The notes under the pieces were generated by a model. It was not told where the DNA came from, ran no database searches, and saw only the letters and a list, made by a program, of their open reading frames with translations. A DNA stretch of 64,000 nt from Rhizobiaceae bacterium (GTDB lineage Bacteria > Pseudomonadota > Alphaproteobacteria > Rhizobiales > Rhizobiaceae): assembly GCA_016742175.1 (NCBI GenBank), contig JACVCH010000017.1:1-64000 (forward strand), in the 5' to 3' direction. Made by a program: the position numbers and the translations under genes. Of this stretch, positions 62,970 through 64,000 are shown in pieces (position 1 is the first letter of the stretch; each line of letters opens with the position of its first letter).

Positions 62970-64000
62970 CTAGAAGAAGCCTTTTCGCTGCCACCAGCCC
63001 TGACGGCGCGGCTTGTCTTCGGTCGTCTCCACCTCGCCCTGCGGCGTCAGCGACTGGACGAGGGGGGCGACCGGAGCGGCCGGCTTGACCGGCGCAGGCT
63101 CGGGCGCTGCAACCGGCTCGGCAGCCTCGGCCGCGATTTCGGCCGTTGCGACCTCAGGCTCGGCGGCGGCTTCCTCGACGACCTTCTTGCGGCGCGGCGC
63201 GCGCTTCTTCGGCGCGGGCTTCTCGTCGGCGTCGAGCGCGGCGGCTGCCGTCTCGGTCGCGGCCGTTTCGGACACGGTCTCGTCGGTCGCGGCCTTGGCG
63301 CGGCTCTTGCGCGGGGTGCGGGCCTTTTTCGGCTTCGGCGCTTCCTCCGCCACCGGAGCCGCCTCGGTAGCGACGGCTTCCTCGGCGACGGGCTCGGCGG
63401 CTTCGACCGCGCTCATCGCCTCACTGTCGACGTCGTCCGACGCATCGGCTTCGGCCGGCGTCGCATCGGCAGCAATCTCGCCGTCCTCGCGGCGATTGCG
63501 GCGTCCGCCGCGCTTGCCGCGACGGCGCTTCTTGCGGCTGGCCTCGCTGTCCTCGTCGTTAGCCTGTTCGCCGGCCGTTGCCGTGGCGTCGGCGGCTTCC
63601 TCGTCGTCGAGGTCGGCCGCTGCCGTCTCGACATGACCCGTCTCTCCGCCCGGCTGGTTGCGGTCGCGTCCGCGGCGGCGCCGGCGGCGGCGCTTCTTGC
63701 GGTCGCGGTTGCCGTCGTCGGAGGTGGAATGGGCGGTTTCACGCTCGGCCTGCTGCGGCTTTGCGGCAACCTCGCCGTCCTCATCCTCTTCATCGTCCTC
63801 GATCAGCGCGGCAGCGGCGGCAGCGGCCGCTTCGTCCTTGGCCGCTTCCGCCTCGTCGTCGACCGTCGGTGCGGCCGCCAGCAGGGTGGGGGCCTTGTAG
63901 CCTTCGGGGCGCTCGATCTGCGCGCCGCGCGCGATGACGTAGTGCTGCGAGCCGACTTCCTCGTCCGCCTCGATCGTGATCGTCAGGTCGAAGCGGCGCT
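62970..64000 (-). CDS. rne: Ribonuclease E, C-terminal part (5' end outside the window)
   Basis: An open frame of 342 codons runs uninterrupted from the window end to the stop at 62970. It begins within RRFDLTITIEADEEVGSQHY and then VIARGAQIERPEGY, the end of the conserved part of RNase E/G. The remainder is a disordered tail with Arg/Lys-rich blocks (KKRRRRRRGRDRN; SRKKRRRGKRGGRRNRR; PRKSRAKA) alternating with Ala/Glu-rich stretches. This fits the degradosome scaffold and RNA-binding tail of alphaproteobacterial RNase E. Confidence 0.9.
   Translation of the reverse strand, partial: RRFDLTITIEADEEVGSQHYVIARGAQIERPEGYKAPTLLAAAPTVDDEAEAAKDEAAAAAAAALIEDDEEDEDGEVAAKPQQAERETAHSTSDDGNRDRKKRRRRRRRGRDRNQPGGETGHVETAAADLDDEEAADATATAGEQANDEDSEASRKKRRRGKRGGRRNRREDGEIAADATPAEADASDDVDSEAMSAVEAAEPVAEEAVATEAAPVAEEAPKPKKARTPRKSRAKAATDETVSETAATETAAAALDADEKPAPKKRAPRRKKVVEEAAAEPEVATAEIAAEAAEPVAAPEPAPVKPAAPVAPLVQSLTPQGEVETTEDKPRRQGWWQRKGFF

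Overview
The window is GC-rich DNA from an alphaproteobacterium, most likely of the order Hyphomicrobiales (Rhizobiales). The best support is the housekeeping block aroQ - accB - accC - aat - DUF2155 - NDUFA12-like protein, together with a DUF3126 protein, a BTLCP cysteine peptidase, a YjhX-type protein and RNase E with a long charged tail. No rRNA, tRNA, CRISPR array, insertion sequence or prophage was recognised.

Layout. (1) 1-16,060: a type I secretion (T1SS) island. It opens with the 3' end of a HlyD-type adaptor, then two unknown genes and a LuxR-type regulator whose receiver has lost its phosphoacceptor. Next come a 2,392-residue animal-type haem peroxidase with RTX calcium repeats (MopA-like), a T1SS ABC ATPase, an 811-residue RTX protein with an N-terminal membrane segment, and a complete HlyD adaptor. 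(2) 16,080-20,610: a lectin-like secreted protein and a minus-strand operon of two multicopper-oxidase (MCO)-like proteins and two SCO-type copper chaperones. The copper ligands are divided between the two MCO proteins. (3) 20,850-32,000: a type II secretion system (T2SS), divergent from the oxidase operon: a lipoprotein, gspF-G-H-I-J-K-L-M, a GspC/N-like gene, gspE on the opposite strand, gspD and a short prepilin peptidase. A cytochrome c'-like gene follows. (4) 33,100-43,250: a peptide or N-acyl-amino-acid catabolic cluster of two M20 hydrolases, a dipeptide-type ABC transporter, an M81 peptidase and a divergent IclR regulator with a palindromic candidate operator. (5) 43,270-64,000: a chromosomal backbone with an MHYT-GGDEF-EAL protein, cysE-like, gamma carbonic anhydrase, BTLCP, PilZ, PAS, rhomboid, CBS and YjhX genes, gatB, the acc/aroQ block, a DsbA-like protein, an M48 protease, an aminotransferase and the 3' part of RNase E.

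How the genes may work together. Regions 1-3 look like one extracellular oxidation system. A T1SS exports a giant calcium-binding haem peroxidase. A Tat-exported MCO pair with its own copper chaperones sits back to back with the T2SS that could carry folded oxidase across the outer membrane. Haem peroxidases of the MopA type and MCOs are the two known bacterial Mn(II)-oxidase classes, and a two-MCO plus SCO arrangement also recalls bacterial iodide oxidase loci. The substrate here is inference. The division of copper ligands between the two MCO genes, suggesting an obligate heteromeric oxidase, is the most unusual feature of the window.
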